Counted from the stretch's first letter, positions 33,393 to 42,898 are shown. The stretch is DNA of 61,050 nucleotides from Microbacterium sp. (GCA_019510305.1 JAEKKN010000031.1:1-61050), one strand, 5' to 3'. A program made the numbers and translations. Notes: a model not told the origin generated them from the letters alone.

Positions 33393-33683
33393 TCACCAAC
33401 GGTTGCGGTTGCGGTTCTCCGTGGACTGCGCGTCGGACGAGTCCTGCGAGACCTGACGTCCGATGTCGTTCAGCAGAACCTTCATCTCGGTGAGAGCCGA
33501 GTTCCACTGCGCCTTCGCCTGGACGTAAGCCTCGGAGGCCTCACCGGTCCAGTCCGCCTGGAGCGGCTTGAGCGCGTTCTCCATGTCGTTGAGCTTGTTC
33601 TCGATCTTTCCTGCGCCTGCGACGAGGTCGGAACCCGCCGTGTCGACGGCGCCGAACTGCATCTTGTAGCCGTTACCACCCAT
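33393..33683 (-). CDS. WXG100 family type VII secretion protein
   Basis: A 96-residue helical-hairpin protein. The turn carries DWTGEAS (the W-x-G motif, residues about 45-47). Both flanks are amphipathic helices, and the C-terminus is unusually basic and polar (NRNRNRW). Such proteins are exported by the T7SS as dimers with a partner, here probably the WXG100 protein encoded 20 bases upstream. The ATG at 33683 has GGAGGGAT before it. The secretion motif YxxxD/E may be represented in the first helix after the turn (AYVQAK) only loosely. Confidence 0.9.
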   Translation of the reverse strand: MGGNGYKMQFGAVDTAGSDLVAGAGKIENKLNDMENALKPLQADWTGEASEAYVQAKAQWNSALTEMKVLLNDIGRQVSQDSSDAQSTENRNRNRW

Positions 33684-33703
33684 GATGTCTAATCCCTCCG
33701 GTC

Positions 33704-34015
33704 TCAGCCGAGACGGCCCATGAACTTGTTCTGCGCCTGCGCAGAGTCGTCGTCGGTCTGCGTGTACGTCGACTGCGAGTCGCGAAGGTTCTGTTCGAAC
33801 CCGTCGAGCGCGCTGGTGATCTTGCGTGACTTCTCCTGCCACGCCTGGAAGGTCTGCTGGAAGGCGGCAGCCCCCGAGCCGGCCCACGATGCGCTGATGC
33901 CGGACAGCTGGTTCTGAATCGCGTTCAGTTCACCGATGATGTCCGTCTTCGAGCTGTTGACGATACTGGCACCCCGCTGCAGGGCACCATCCGCTGCGGA
34001 AACTTCTCCGGCCAC
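33704..34015 (-). CDS. WXG100 family type VII secretion protein
   Basis: A 103-residue EsxA/EsxB-like protein with SASWAGSGAAAF (W-x-G) between two long helices. The C-terminal tail is polar (TYTQTDDDSAQAQ). It lies directly upstream of the second WXG100 gene, as expected for a secreted heterodimer pair. I chose the GTG at 34015 because AGGAGG lies 5 bases upstream. A GTG at 34021 would touch that site. Transcription probably starts near 34096 from the promoter at 34103, giving a leader of about 80 bases. Confidence 0.9.
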   Translation of the reverse strand: MAGEVSAADGALQRGASIVNSSKTDIIGELNAIQNQLSGISASWAGSGAAAFQQTFQAWQEKSRKITSALDGFEQNLRDSQSTYTQTDDDSAQAQNKFMGRLG

Positions 34016-34102
34016 GGTCACCTCCTGGTCATAAGGGCCTGTTCGCCCCGATTGGTTCAGCCCCTGGAAGGGCCGTGACGCCGATGCCCGGCGACAAATA
34101 AC

Positions 34103-34148
34103 ACCTTACGGCGCTCGGGCGGGGATGCCCATGGGTAGCTCTGCCCAC
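34103..34148 (-). promoter_or_regulatory. T7SS substrate promoter with dyad motif (copy 1)
   Basis: Reverse-strand TAAGGT (34103-34108) is a -10 candidate. The dyad ATGGGTAGCTCTGCCCAC (34131-34148, forward strand) lies 22 bases upstream of it. The same dyad at the same distance occurs before the operons at 42822 and 47790. This promoter serves the two WXG100 genes. Confidence 0.65.
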
Positions 34149-34172
34149 CTTCGCTCCATCTGCCCCGAAGGC

Positions 34173-37100
34173 CTAGAGGTGCGATGACGGCGCGTATGCG
34201 AGCTGCATCGTCTGCACTCCGCGCTCCCGCGTGATCACCTTCGCCCGCCCGGGAACGGCCGGCGTCGCCTTCACGTTGCCGATCAGCGGCCCCTCGTCGG
34301 GGCTTCCCGACAGCAGGATGCCGGGCACCGCGAGGTCGCGGAGCGTCTGCATGACCGGCTCGAACGTCGCGCGCGACGCCCCTCCGGAACGGCGTGCGAG
34401 CACGAGGTGCAGGCCGACGTCCGTCGCCTGGGCGAGCAGAGGCTGCAGCACGGCGATGGGGTTGCCCGACTGCGTGTTGACGAGGTCGTAGTCGTCGACC
34501 AGCACGTAGACCTCGGCACCCGACCACCACGAGCGGTCGCGCAGCTGCTGCGGCGTGATGTCGGGGCCCGGCAGCCGGCTGCGCAGGTACTCCGCGAGTC
34601 CGGCCAGCTCCTCCGATACCTGCTGTGCGGTGGTGTAGTAGCCGGCGAGGTACTCATCGGGGATCTCCGAGAGCAGCGCGCGCCGGTAGTCGACCACGAA
34701 GATCTGCGCGGACTTCGGGGTGGTCGTGCGCATGACTTCGCGCGCGAACGTCCGCAGGAAGCTCGACTTGCCGGACTGGCTGTCGCCGAACACGTACAGG
34801 TGCGGGTTGCGGCGCACGTCGAAGGCGCTGGGAGCCAGCGCGGCCTCGTCGACACCCAGCAGAACCTGGTTCTGCAGGGGCGTGCCCGCCGCGAGCTGCT
34901 GCAGCTGCGAGAGCTCGAGCATCTCGGGCAGTAGACGCAGCTTGGGCCCGCGCGGGCCCTTCCACGCGGAGTTCACCCTCTCGATCAGGTGCTCCACGCC
35001 CTCGCTGAGCGTGTCGGGGTCACCGGAGCCGTCCACGCGCGGCAGGGCGGTGAGCATGTGGTGCTTCGACGGCGCGAGTCCGCGCCCGGGGCGTCCGATC
35101 GGGACGTTCGCGGCCACCTTGCGGTCGATCTCGGAGTCGCTGGTGTCACCGAGTCGGAGTTCCAGCTTCGATCCGAAGGTGTCGCGGATCGCGGTGCGGA
35201 AGTCCATCCAGCGCGTCGTCGTCGCGATCAGGTGCACGCCGAACGTGAGCGCCCGACCCGCCAGCGCCTGGATCTCGAACTCCATGTCGTCGAACTCGGC
35301 GCGGATCGTGGGCCAGCCGTCGATCACCAGGAAGACATCGCCGTAGCCGTCATCCGCCCGTCCCTGAGCGCGCAAGCGCCGGTACGTCTCGATCGAATCG
35401 ATGGCGTTCGCCGTGAAGTACCGCTCGCGGGCGTTGACGATGCCCACGACCTCCTGGAACATGCGCCGGAGCACGTCCGGCTGGTTCCTGCCTGCGACGC
35501 CGGCCACGTGCGCCATCTTCGAGAACGGCACGAAAGTGCCGCCGCCGAAGTCCATGACGTAGAACTGAACCTCCTGCGGCGTGTGGGTCAGTGCGATTCC
35601 GGTCACCACGCTGCGCGCCAGCGTGCTCTTGCCGCTGCGTGCGCCGCCGACGATCGCGAGGTGGCCTCCCGCGCCGGTCAGGCTCATCACGAGGCTGTCG
35701 CGACGCTGCTCGAGAGGGCGGTCGACGATGCCCAGCGGAATCGTCAGCGGACCCGCCTGACGCCAGCGGGGCGAGATCAGACCCAGTTGCGGATCCTCGA
35801 TCAGGTCGCCGAGCATCTCGTCGAAGGTGGCAGGCACGTCGAGAGGAGGCAGCCACACCTGATGGGCGGGCATGCTCCGGCCCTTCATGAGCGAGACGGC
35901 GATGTCGAAGGTGACGCGCTTCTCGGGCGCCTCCGGCCCTGCGAAGCCCTGCGCGGGCGTCTGCTCGTCGGTCGTCTCCTGCGCGAGGACGGGAGCCGCG
36001 GTGAACGCCCTGGCTTCGATCGCGCGGACCGGCTGCCCGCTGTCGGCGGACTCGGGTGCAGAGCCGGGCTTGCGTCGTCGCGTCTTCGGCGGTGCGGAGA
36101 CGTAGGCGGCCCGGAACTGGGTGAGCGTCTCGGCATCGGACTTCAGGATGCCGTGGCCGCCGCCACCGGGAAGCGTGAACGCGTCGGGCACGCCGATGAC
36201 CGCACGTGAGTCGGCGCCCGAGAAGGTCTTCAGACCGATCCGGTACGACAGGTGCGAGTCGAGGCCTCGGAGCTTGCCCTCTTCGAGACGCTGGGTCGAC
36301 AGGAGCAGATGCACCTGCAGGGATCGACCGAGGCGGCCGATCGCGACGAACAGCTCGGTGAAGTCGGGTTTCGCCGAGAGCAACTCGGAGAACTCGTCTG
36401 CGACGATGAGCAGCGCGGGCAGCGGTTTGAGGTCGGTGCGTCCGCCCTTGCGCGCGGTCTCGTAGTCGGTCACATTGGCGAAGTTGCCCGCATCGCGCAG
36501 CAGCTCCTGCCTGCGCGTCATCTCTCCCTGAATCGCGTCCTGCATGCGATCGACGAGCGTGAGGTCGTCGCCGAGGTTCGTGATGACGGCTGACACGTGC
36601 GGCATGTCGGCCATGCCGGCGAAGGTCGCGCCGCCCTTGAAGTCGATCAGCACGAAGTTCAGCGCCTCTGACGAATGGGTCATCGCGAGCGACAGCACGA
36701 GCGTGCGGAGCACCTCGGACTTTCCCGAGCCGGTGGCGCCGATGAGCATGCCGTGCGGCCCCATGCCCTGCTGCGCGGACTCCTTGAGGTCGAGGACCAT
36801 GGGCTGCCCGGTTGCGGTCAGTCCGATCGGCACCCGCAGCCGATCTCGCGCCGAACGCGGCTTCCACGCCAGCTCCGGATCGAAGTCGCGCACATCGGGC
36901 AGCGCCAGAAGGTCGGTCAGCTCTGCGCTGATCGTGCGGCTGCCGCCGGCGGCATCCTCGTCCTGCGCGCTCTCGCCCAGACCGGTGAGCCGTCGTGCGA
37001 CGGCCTCGGCCGAGGCGATGCCGAGGAAGTCGGCGGATGCGGAGACGGTGCCGACTCCGCGTCGGGCGACGGTGAGCTTCGAGCCCTCCTCGCCTTCGAG

Positions 37101-38165
37101 GATGAGCCGGATCGTGAGCGGGTCTGCGAGCTGGTCCCACTCGCGGGCGATGTCGATGACGGTCACGCCGTCGACTCCGCCTTCTTCGGTCAGGAGGTTC
37201 CCCGCCGGCAGGTCGACGCCGTCGGTGATGACCACGACGTGGGGCACGGCTCCGCCACCACGTCCGCTCACCGGGCCGCGTGAGCGGATGTCGGCGATCA
37301 GGGACTCGACCTCAGCCCACGAGGAGCCGATGCGGCGCGCACCTCCGACGGCATCCGTCCTGCTGTCCGACTGCGCGTGCGGCAGCCATTTGATCCATTC
37401 CCAGTACGGCAGTTCGACGCCGGAGGCGACGACGGCGATCTGCAGGTCCTCCGGAGCGGCGAAGGTCACCAGGTGCGCGATCATCGCCCGGGTCAGGCCG
37501 CGGGCACGGGTCACGTCTCCGACCAGCTCGATGCGCGCGCAGGTGCCGATGTTGAGCCCGAACGGCAGGTCGGGAACCTGATCGTGCGTGAGGACGAAGC
37601 GGTGCGCTGCGGAGGCGCTGACGGGATCGAGCTGAGCGAGCGGCGGGATGGGCGCCTCGTCGAGCGTCATGGCGAGCGGCTGGGTCGCCGTGCCCACTCG
37701 CGTCACCAGGAACTGCGGGTCTCCGACGGGTCGCTCCCAGACGCGAGAGCCCTCCTCGACGATGAACGGCAGCGTCTCGGGTGCGGGGAGGATCCACTCC
37801 TCGTACCGACGCTGTCGCGATGCGACCTCGCGCACCGCGTCGCGCGTCTCGGCGAGGTAGGCGAGGTACTCGCGGCGGGTGTTCTCGACGTTCGTGGAGT
37901 GCTGCGACTTCTGCCGCCACATCTGGCCGCCCACCATCGACAGCGCCATGAAGAGGAACAGACCGCCCATGATGTAGGTCCGGGTCGCGTCGCCGCCCTG
38001 GGTGAGGGAGAGCACTGCCACCGATCCGAGGCTGCCGACCATCGGCAGGGCCATCATGAGCGTGTTCGACGCGCCTTCGGGCTTCGGGAGTTCCGGTGCC
38101 TGCTGCAGAGTGAGTTGGCCGCCGGCCGGGGGTTTCGGCGCACGGCGATTACTGGTGATGCTCAC
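34173..38165 (-). CDS. eccC: type VII secretion ATPase EccC
   Basis: A 1330-residue FtsK/SpoIIIE-type motor of the T7SS membrane complex. Two membrane helices near residues 35-85 are followed by a DUF domain and three P-loop domains. Walker A sites are GATGSGKS (476), GGARSGKS (840) and GDSQSGKS (1127), all intact. Walker B regions are NFVLIDFKGGA/LLIVADEFSE (domain 1), QFYVMDFGGG (2) and IFVVDYRRAL (3). It is a single chain, not split into EccCa and EccCb. GTG start at 38165 with GGAGGG upstream. It diverges from the second EccD-like gene and precedes the WXG100 pair, its likely substrates. Confidence 0.96.
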   Translation of the reverse strand: MSITSNRRAPKPPAGGQLTLQQAPELPKPEGASNTLMMALPMVGSLGSVAVLSLTQGGDATRTYIMGGLFLFMALSMVGGQMWRQKSQHSTNVENTRREYLAYLAETRDAVREVASRQRRYEEWILPAPETLPFIVEEGSRVWERPVGDPQFLVTRVGTATQPLAMTLDEAPIPPLAQLDPVSASAAHRFVLTHDQVPDLPFGLNIGTCARIELVGDVTRARGLTRAMIAHLVTFAAPEDLQIAVVASGVELPYWEWIKWLPHAQSDSRTDAVGGARRIGSSWAEVESLIADIRSRGPVSGRGGGAVPHVVVITDGVDLPAGNLLTEEGGVDGVTVIDIAREWDQLADPLTIRLILEGEEGSKLTVARRGVGTVSASADFLGIASAEAVARRLTGLGESAQDEDAAGGSRTISAELTDLLALPDVRDFDPELAWKPRSARDRLRVPIGLTATGQPMVLDLKESAQQGMGPHGMLIGATGSGKSEVLRTLVLSLAMTHSSEALNFVLIDFKGGATFAGMADMPHVSAVITNLGDDLTLVDRMQDAIQGEMTRRQELLRDAGNFANVTDYETARKGGRTDLKPLPALLIVADEFSELLSAKPDFTELFVAIGRLGRSLQVHLLLSTQRLEEGKLRGLDSHLSYRIGLKTFSGADSRAVIGVPDAFTLPGGGGHGILKSDAETLTQFRAAYVSAPPKTRRRKPGSAPESADSGQPVRAIEARAFTAAPVLAQETTDEQTPAQGFAGPEAPEKRVTFDIAVSLMKGRSMPAHQVWLPPLDVPATFDEMLGDLIEDPQLGLISPRWRQAGPLTIPLGIVDRPLEQRRDSLVMSLTGAGGHLAIVGGARSGKSTLARSVVTGIALTHTPQEVQFYVMDFGGGTFVPFSKMAHVAGVAGRNQPDVLRRMFQEVVGIVNARERYFTANAIDSIETYRRLRAQGRADDGYGDVFLVIDGWPTIRAEFDDMEFEIQALAGRALTFGVHLIATTTRWMDFRTAIRDTFGSKLELRLGDTSDSEIDRKVAANVPIGRPGRGLAPSKHHMLTALPRVDGSGDPDTLSEGVEHLIERVNSAWKGPRGPKLRLLPEMLELSQLQQLAAGTPLQNQVLLGVDEAALAPSAFDVRRNPHLYVFGDSQSGKSSFLRTFAREVMRTTTPKSAQIFVVDYRRALLSEIPDEYLAGYYTTAQQVSEELAGLAEYLRSRLPGPDITPQQLRDRSWWSGAEVYVLVDDYDLVNTQSGNPIAVLQPLLAQATDVGLHLVLARRSGGASRATFEPVMQTLRDLAVPGILLSGSPDEGPLIGNVKATPAVPGRAKVITRERGVQTMQLAYAPSSHL

Positions 38166-38186
38166 GACTGGCCCTCCTCGAGTCGC

Positions 38187-38193
38187 TTACTAT
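38187..38193. promoter_or_regulatory. overlapping divergent -10 elements between eccC and the EccD-like gene
   Basis: TACTAT (forward, 38188-38193) and TAGTAA (reverse, 38187-38192) overlap almost completely in the 85-base gap, so the two promoters could exclude one another. A partial half-site ATGGGAGC at 38221 resembles the substrate-promoter dyad but is too weak to count. Confidence 0.45.
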
Positions 38194-38250
38194 TGTGTCA
38201 GGATGCCGAGATGAACCGGTATGGGAGCTGCGGAACTTCGAGGGGCGGGG

Positions 38251-39579
38251 ATGTCAGCGAAGACGATTCGCCTCACCGTCGCCGACGCGAACGGGCGACA
38301 CGATCTGGTCGTCGCCGCTGACTCGACCGTGTCGGAGCTGCTCGCGGTAGGCGGAGTCGACCTGCGGCGATACGTCGGGATCACCACATCCGGCGCGGCG
38401 ATCGATCTCGACAGCGAGGTGTCCGTCAGTCCTGGCGACGGCGGGGTGATCTGGCTGTTCGACCGCACCCAGACCGCGACGCGCACGGATCCGACGTCGA
38501 AGAGCGGCTCTCCTGTCGCCCGTCAGCACCACCCGCTGCTGCTCGCCCTGCTTCTGGTGGTCACCGCCGTCCTCGTCCTGTGCGCCGTGATCGCGCCGAC
38601 GCCGCTGATCGTGTCGGCGGGCGCGGTGGTGCTGCTCGCGGGCGCCGTGGCCCTCCTCGCCCAACCGGTGGCGGACTCGACGATCTACGTCGCCTTCGTC
38701 GCTCCTCTGCTCGGCTGCGCCGCCGGCGCCGTGGCGCTCGCACCGTTCCGAGACGCCGGCGGCATGATCGCGGCTGGGGCCGTGGCGGGCGCTGCGCTCG
38801 CGTGCATGCGTCACGCCCAGGCGCGGGTGAGCGGGCCCGTGCCCATGGCGACGACGGCCGTCATCGCCATGCTGTGGTCGGTCCTCGCCGTCGTCGACAC
38901 CGCGGCGTTCCTCGCAGGCGTTCCCGCGGCGACGATCACGGCTGTGCAGCTGGCCTGCGCCGTGCCGGTCTTCCACTACATCCGCGCCGCCGCGCTCGAC
39001 GTCGACGCACACGACCTGATCGATACGCCGTTCGTCATCCGCGACGCGCAGGGAATCCGGTTCGAGACTCCGGTCGAGCCGTCTCCTGTGCACGCCGACG
39101 AGGCCGCCAGGCAGTTCCTGCTCGCCCGTCGCCGCTCGGAGGCGGGGATCATCTCGGCCTGCGCGCTCGCCCTGCTGTCGGCGCTGTACACCGTTCCGGC
39201 TGCGGTCGGCCCCTCCATCGAGACGTGGTGCGTGCTGGGCGGGGCTCTGGGAGCCGGCTGCTACTTCCTGCTCACCTCGCGCATGCTGCGAAACGGTCTC
39301 GCGCGCGCTGCCGCGCTCGCCGCGGGCACCGTCATCGCCGCGCTCGCGGCGGGCGCCCTGGTCATCACGTTGCAGCTCAGCGCCCTGCTGGTCGCACTGA
39401 TCCTTGTGCTCGCAGGAGCCGTCGTGGGATGCCTGACGGTGCCCCTCGCTCGCGACTGGCGCTCCTTGGGCTGGTCGCGCACCGGAGACATCATCGAAGG
39501 CGTGCTCCTCGCCCTGGCTCCGGCGGCGCTGCTGTACGGTTCCGGGATCGCCGGACAGATTCTGGAGGTCTTCTCGTGA
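38251..39579 (+). CDS. EccD-like membrane protein (second copy)
   Basis: A 442-residue protein with the EccD plan: an N-terminal ubiquitin-like domain (IRLTVADANGRHDLVVAADS through GVIWLFDRT, about residues 1-80) and about 11 membrane helices, with a cytoplasmic loop near residues 255-290. In T7SS, EccD forms the membrane-spanning barrel. The canonical EccD is encoded at 50465, so this is a paralogue, placed opposite eccC and translationally coupled to an RDD/FHA gene. The ATG at 38251 follows GAGGGGCGGGG; the earlier ATG at 38221 has no ribosome site. Whether it replaces or supplements EccD is unknown. Confidence 0.78.
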   Translation: MSAKTIRLTVADANGRHDLVVAADSTVSELLAVGGVDLRRYVGITTSGAAIDLDSEVSVSPGDGGVIWLFDRTQTATRTDPTSKSGSPVARQHHPLLLALLLVVTAVLVLCAVIAPTPLIVSAGAVVLLAGAVALLAQPVADSTIYVAFVAPLLGCAAGAVALAPFRDAGGMIAAGAVAGAALACMRHAQARVSGPVPMATTAVIAMLWSVLAVVDTAAFLAGVPAATITAVQLACAVPVFHYIRAAALDVDAHDLIDTPFVIRDAQGIRFETPVEPSPVHADEAARQFLLARRRSEAGIISACALALLSALYTVPAAVGPSIETWCVLGGALGAGCYFLLTSRMLRNGLARAAALAAGTVIAALAAGALVITLQLSALLVALILVLAGAVVGCLTVPLARDWRSLGWSRTGDIIEGVLLALAPAALLYGSGIAGQILEVFS

Positions 39580-41066
39580 CCATCTCTCCACCGGCAGCAC
39601 CGCTGCGGTCGCAGGCACGGTCGGCGGCTCCCCGCGCGGTGACAGCGGCGGGGGTGCGCGCCACGGCGGGACAGCGCGCCGGCGCGTACCTGATCGACGT
39701 CGCGATCATCGCGCTCATCGGCACCCTGGTGGGACTCGCCACGGGTTCGCTCCTGCTGGTCGCCGTCGCCGTGATCGAACTGTGGGCGATCGGCTGGATC
39801 TGGGAGGGCCACACCGGCGCGACACCGGGGAACCTGATCTGCGGCATCCGAACGGTGCAGAAGAACGCGGATGTCAGCGTCGGCGCTCGTGGCCTCTTCT
39901 TCCGCAGCCTCGTGCTCGGCGTCTCGCACGTCGTACCGGTGCTGCTGCCAGTGGGTCTCACCGCCTCAGGGCTGCTCGACGGCCTCGCCGGGGCGCGCGT
40001 GATCGACGTGCGCAAGACCCGCCAGTCGGCGGCGAGCGGAGTGGGCCGTGACCTCGACCTCGAAGCGCGGGTGACCGGCGGCGGTTCCTCGACGAGTGTC
40101 ATCGCAGCTCAGCCGGGAGTCATCACGCAGACTCCTCTCACACCACCACCCGCGCCGGGCGTCATCACGCACGCCCCCGGCACGCCGGCGCCCGCTGCTC
40201 CGACGTCCGCCGGCCAGGCGCCGATCGCACAGCCGCCGGCACCCGCGTCGGCGCCGCTCGTCGACGTCGGGGGCGTCCCGGTGTTCCAACTCGTCGACGG
40301 CACTGTGATCCAGGCGACGGGCTTCGGGTTCATCGGTCGGGCGCCGCGCGCTCCCGAGTCGATCCCCGACCCGATCCTCATCCGGGTACCCGACGGCACG
40401 AGGTCGCTGTCACGGACCCACGCGGCGTTCGGCATCGAAGACGAACAGGTCTGGGTGCAGGATCTCGGTTCGGCCAACGGCGCGTCGGTGCGTCATCTCG
40501 GCGGCAGCGTCACCGAGCTCTCGCCGCACGTGCCCAGCTTCCTCGTGCCCGGCGACGTTCTCGTGCTCGGAGGTGACGCCGAACTGGCCTTCCAGCGTGT
40601 GGCCGCGCGCGGGGCCCGGCCCGCGGCTGCGTCGTCGGCCGCAGTCCCTGCACCCGCCACACCTGCTTCTCCCCAGGAGAACGCGCCCTCCGCACCGCCG
40701 GTTCCGGAACCGGCGCCCGCACCTGCACCCGCGCCGGTGATCGCCATGCAGTTCCCGGACGGGACGACTGTGCCCATCCGGAGCCTGGGCTACATCGGGC
40801 GCGCTCCGCGCCTACCCGAGGGGGAGCACCCGGATGCCGCGCTGGTCGCCGTTCCCGGCGGCGACCGCTCGGTCTCGCGGACGCACGGACGTTTCGGCAT
40901 CGTCGACGGGCAGACCTGGTTCGAGGACCTCGGTTCGGGCAACGGCTCGTCGCTGCGCACGCCCGACGGCCGTTCCGGTCCGATGACCCCCCACCAGCGC
41001 TTCGGTCTGCTTCCCGGCATGGTGCTGCAGATCGGCGACTGCGTCATCCGGGTCGTCACGGTCTGA
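39576..41066 (+). CDS. RDD membrane protein with two FHA domains
   Basis: A 496-residue protein. An RDD domain with about three helices (AGQRAGAYLIDVAIIALIGT, WEGHTGATPGNLICGIR) is followed by a long Pro/Ala linker, FHA domain 1 (about 240-350: GFIGRAPRAP, SLSRTHAAFG, DLGSANGASV) and FHA domain 2 (about 395-496: GYIGRAPRLP, SVSRTHGRFG, DLGSGNGSSLR). Both FHA domains keep the GR, SRTH and NG residues needed to bind phosphothreonine. It is probably a membrane scaffold for proteins phosphorylated by the kinase at 52615. The GTG at 39576 overlaps the EccD-like stop (GTGA) with GGAGG ahead. Confidence 0.88.
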   Translation: MTISPPAAPLRSQARSAAPRAVTAAGVRATAGQRAGAYLIDVAIIALIGTLVGLATGSLLLVAVAVIELWAIGWIWEGHTGATPGNLICGIRTVQKNADVSVGARGLFFRSLVLGVSHVVPVLLPVGLTASGLLDGLAGARVIDVRKTRQSAASGVGRDLDLEARVTGGGSSTSVIAAQPGVITQTPLTPPPAPGVITHAPGTPAPAAPTSAGQAPIAQPPAPASAPLVDVGGVPVFQLVDGTVIQATGFGFIGRAPRAPESIPDPILIRVPDGTRSLSRTHAAFGIEDEQVWVQDLGSANGASVRHLGGSVTELSPHVPSFLVPGDVLVLGGDAELAFQRVAARGARPAAASSAAVPAPATPASPQENAPSAPPVPEPAPAPAPAPVIAMQFPDGTTVPIRSLGYIGRAPRLPEGEHPDAALVAVPGGDRSVSRTHGRFGIVDGQTWFEDLGSGNGSSLRTPDGRSGPMTPHQRFGLLPGMVLQIGDCVIRVVTV

Positions 41067-41098
41067 GCCCGGCGGGAGGAACCGCTCCGGAGGCAGAC

Positions 41099-41137
41099 GA
41101 AAGCCGCTCCACCCGCGTGGGCAGGGGAGCGGCTTTC
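41099..41137. terminator. bidirectional hairpin terminator
   Basis: GAAAGCCGCTCC (41099-41110) pairs perfectly with GGAGCGGCTTTC (41126-41137) over a 15-base loop, between convergent T7SS transcription units. T-rich and A-rich ends suit both directions. Confidence 0.85.
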
Positions 41138-41156
41138 TCGTATGGAGAGCGAAGGG

Positions 41157-42449
41157 CTACCAGCCGAGCTCTTCGCGTCCTTCGGACGTCGAACGCCCCG
41201 CGGCGCCGGCGGCTCCGATGTCGGGCACGGCCTCGTCATCGGCTTCGACCTCGAACGCCATCAGATCCTGGCCACGTCGACGCTTGCGCTTGTCACCACG
41301 TCCTCCGGCGCCAGCGCCGCCGGCGGCGCCTCCCGCCATGACTCCGCCGCGGCCGCCGTTCGCCGCACCGGACTGCGCGACGACTCCGGATGCCCCGGCG
41401 CCGCCCGCACCGCCCACGCCACCTGGTGCGCCGACCCCGCCCACCAGGCCTGCGCCGCCGCTCAGGCGGTTCGCGAGACCGGCGCCGCCGGCGAGACTCG
41501 CCCCTGCGGAGAGGCCGCTCAGGCCACCGCCGACCGATGCAGAGCCGCCTCCGCCAGTGCTTCCGCCGGGAAAGCCTCCGTTGCCGCCAGGTCCCACACC
41601 GGGCACTTCGCCCCCGATGTTGCCGTCGATGCGCGGATCGTCGGGGTTGTTCGGGTCGGGGAATCGCGGGTCGTCGATACGAGGAGGATCCACGACATGC
41701 GGAGGATCCACGACATGCGGCGGATCGTAGATGATCGGCGGGCGCCTGATGGTTCCGTCGCCGTCGCCGTTTCCACCGATGACTCCCGATCCGGTGCCGC
41801 CGCCTGTGACGCCTCCACCTGTTCCGCCGCCAGTCGTTCCGGAGCCGCCGACCTGCCCGTTTCCACCGGTCTCGTCGTCGTCTGAAGGATCCGGCTGGGG
41901 CTCCGGCTCGTCGTACTCGGTCGTCGGCATCCCGTCGATGATCTCCTGGAGGCGCGCGTCGAGAGCGGCGGCCATCTTCGCCGCCTGCTCCTCCTGTGCA
42001 GCAGCCGCCTGGTCCAGGTAGTACTGCTGAGCCTCGGATGCCGTCATCGTGACGCCGGGCGACACCTGCACGGGGCTGTCGGTCTTGGCCGCCATGTCGA
42101 CGGTGCTCTGCTGCGCGGGGGTGAGTCCGGAATCGGGCAATCCCGCCGTGCCGCTCGCGGTGGCCGCGAGGGCTTGGTTCGCCTGCTCGAACGCCGCGCT
42201 CACCGCGCTCTGATAGTCCACGAACTTGTCCAGGTCGGCGCGGATCAGCGACAGCGCCTCGGCGACCGTCACGCCGTAGTCGCCTCCGAAGCCTTCTGTG
42301 CGTGCAGCCTTCTGGACGCTGGTCGTCGCCTCAGTCGTGGCCGTCTGCGCGGCGGCCTGCATCATCGCCTGTCCGGATTGGACACCGAGCACTGCGATGC
42401 TCGTTCGGTTGGCCTTCAGCCTTCCCAACCGCTCAAGGTTCTTTCCCAT
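41157..42449 (-). CDS. glycine-rich T7SS-associated protein, candidate substrate
   Basis: A 430-residue protein I cannot place in a named family. Residues 1-175 are helical and Ala/Gln-rich (QSGQAMMQAAAQTATTEATT; ADLDKFVDYQSAVSAAFEQA), similar in style to ESX substrates or EspB-like helical bundles. A middle part (about 195-290) is Gly/Asp/Pro-rich, with a duplicated DPPHVV. The C-terminal 140 residues are mostly Gly/Ala/Ser and end in a basic KRKRRRGQD patch and an acidic tail. There is no signal peptide or membrane helix. It lies 10 bases downstream of a WXG-like gene and shares its motif-bearing promoter. Export by the T7SS is inference. Confidence 0.68.
   Translation of the reverse strand: MGKNLERLGRLKANRTSIAVLGVQSGQAMMQAAAQTATTEATTSVQKAARTEGFGGDYGVTVAEALSLIRADLDKFVDYQSAVSAAFEQANQALAATASGTAGLPDSGLTPAQQSTVDMAAKTDSPVQVSPGVTMTASEAQQYYLDQAAAAQEEQAAKMAAALDARLQEIIDGMPTTEYDEPEPQPDPSDDDETGGNGQVGGSGTTGGGTGGGVTGGGTGSGVIGGNGDGDGTIRRPPIIYDPPHVVDPPHVVDPPRIDDPRFPDPNNPDDPRIDGNIGGEVPGVGPGGNGGFPGGSTGGGGSASVGGGLSGLSAGASLAGGAGLANRLSGGAGLVGGVGAPGGVGGAGGAGASGVVAQSGAANGGRGGVMAGGAAGGAGAGGRGDKRKRRRGQDLMAFEVEADDEAVPDIGAAGAAGRSTSEGREELGW
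41683..41718 (-). repeat. tandem 18-base repeat
   Basis: Two identical copies of GGAGGATCCACGACATGC, followed by a partial third, encode the DPPHVV duplication in the glycine-rich protein. Confidence 0.85.
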
Positions 42450-42459
42450 GTTCGCCCCC

Positions 42460-42822
42460 TCAGGCCTCGATCGTACGGGTGCCGAGAATCTTCTCGAGCT
42501 GTGCGGAGTACCCGTCCTTCTGGGACTCGTTCAGCTGGGTCGTCTCCTTGATGGCGAGAGCGATGTTCTCGGCTGCCGCTCTCAGGTTCGCCTCGATCGC
42601 ATCCAGCCACTTGAGCGCAGAGGCGTACCTCGTCGTCAGCGCTGCGGCGAGTGCGACGGAGTTGCCGTCCGCGGTCCACAACGAGGTGGTCTGGCCTTCG
42701 GCGAGATTCGCCAATGTCGTCCGCGAGGAGACGATCGAATCGTACGCGTTCACCACCAGGTCGACCTGGGTCTCGGCGGTTTCCAGATCCATCTCCAAGA
42801 ACCGCTGCATCTTGATCACCAT
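42460..42822 (-). CDS. WXG100-like helical protein
   Basis: A 120-residue all-helical protein starting MVIKMQRFLEMDLETAETQV. It contains LWTADGNSVA, a W-x-(A/D) turn replacing W-x-G, between two long amphipathic helices, so it looks like a diverged WXG100 or a LXG/EspA-type small partner. Its size, position and promoter place it with the glycine-rich gene 10 bases downstream, perhaps as its secretion partner (inference). The ATG at 42822 has GGAGGGAAA before it. Confidence 0.75.
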   Translation of the reverse strand: MVIKMQRFLEMDLETAETQVDLVVNAYDSIVSSRTTLANLAEGQTTSLWTADGNSVALAAALTTRYASALKWLDAIEANLRAAAENIALAIKETTQLNESQKDGYSAQLEKILGTRTIEA

Positions 42823-42851
42823 TGCGTTTCCCTCCGACGTTGCGCACGACG

Positions 42852-42898
42852 ATACTAGTCCGCGCACGCGGTACGTCTCCATGGGTAGCAGTCCCCAT
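42852..42898 (-). promoter_or_regulatory. T7SS substrate promoter with dyad motif (copy 2)
   Basis: Reverse-strand TAGTAT (42852-42857) is a good -10, giving a leader of about 23 bases. The dyad ATGGGTAGCAGTCCCCAT (42881-42898) lies 23 bases upstream of it. This is the most symmetrical copy (ATGGG...CCCAT). Confidence 0.7.

Noticed and set aside
38221..38238. Copy of the T7SS substrate dyad before eccC
   Set aside because: ATGGGAGC matches a half-site only, and its distance to the -10 (28 bases) differs from the other three.
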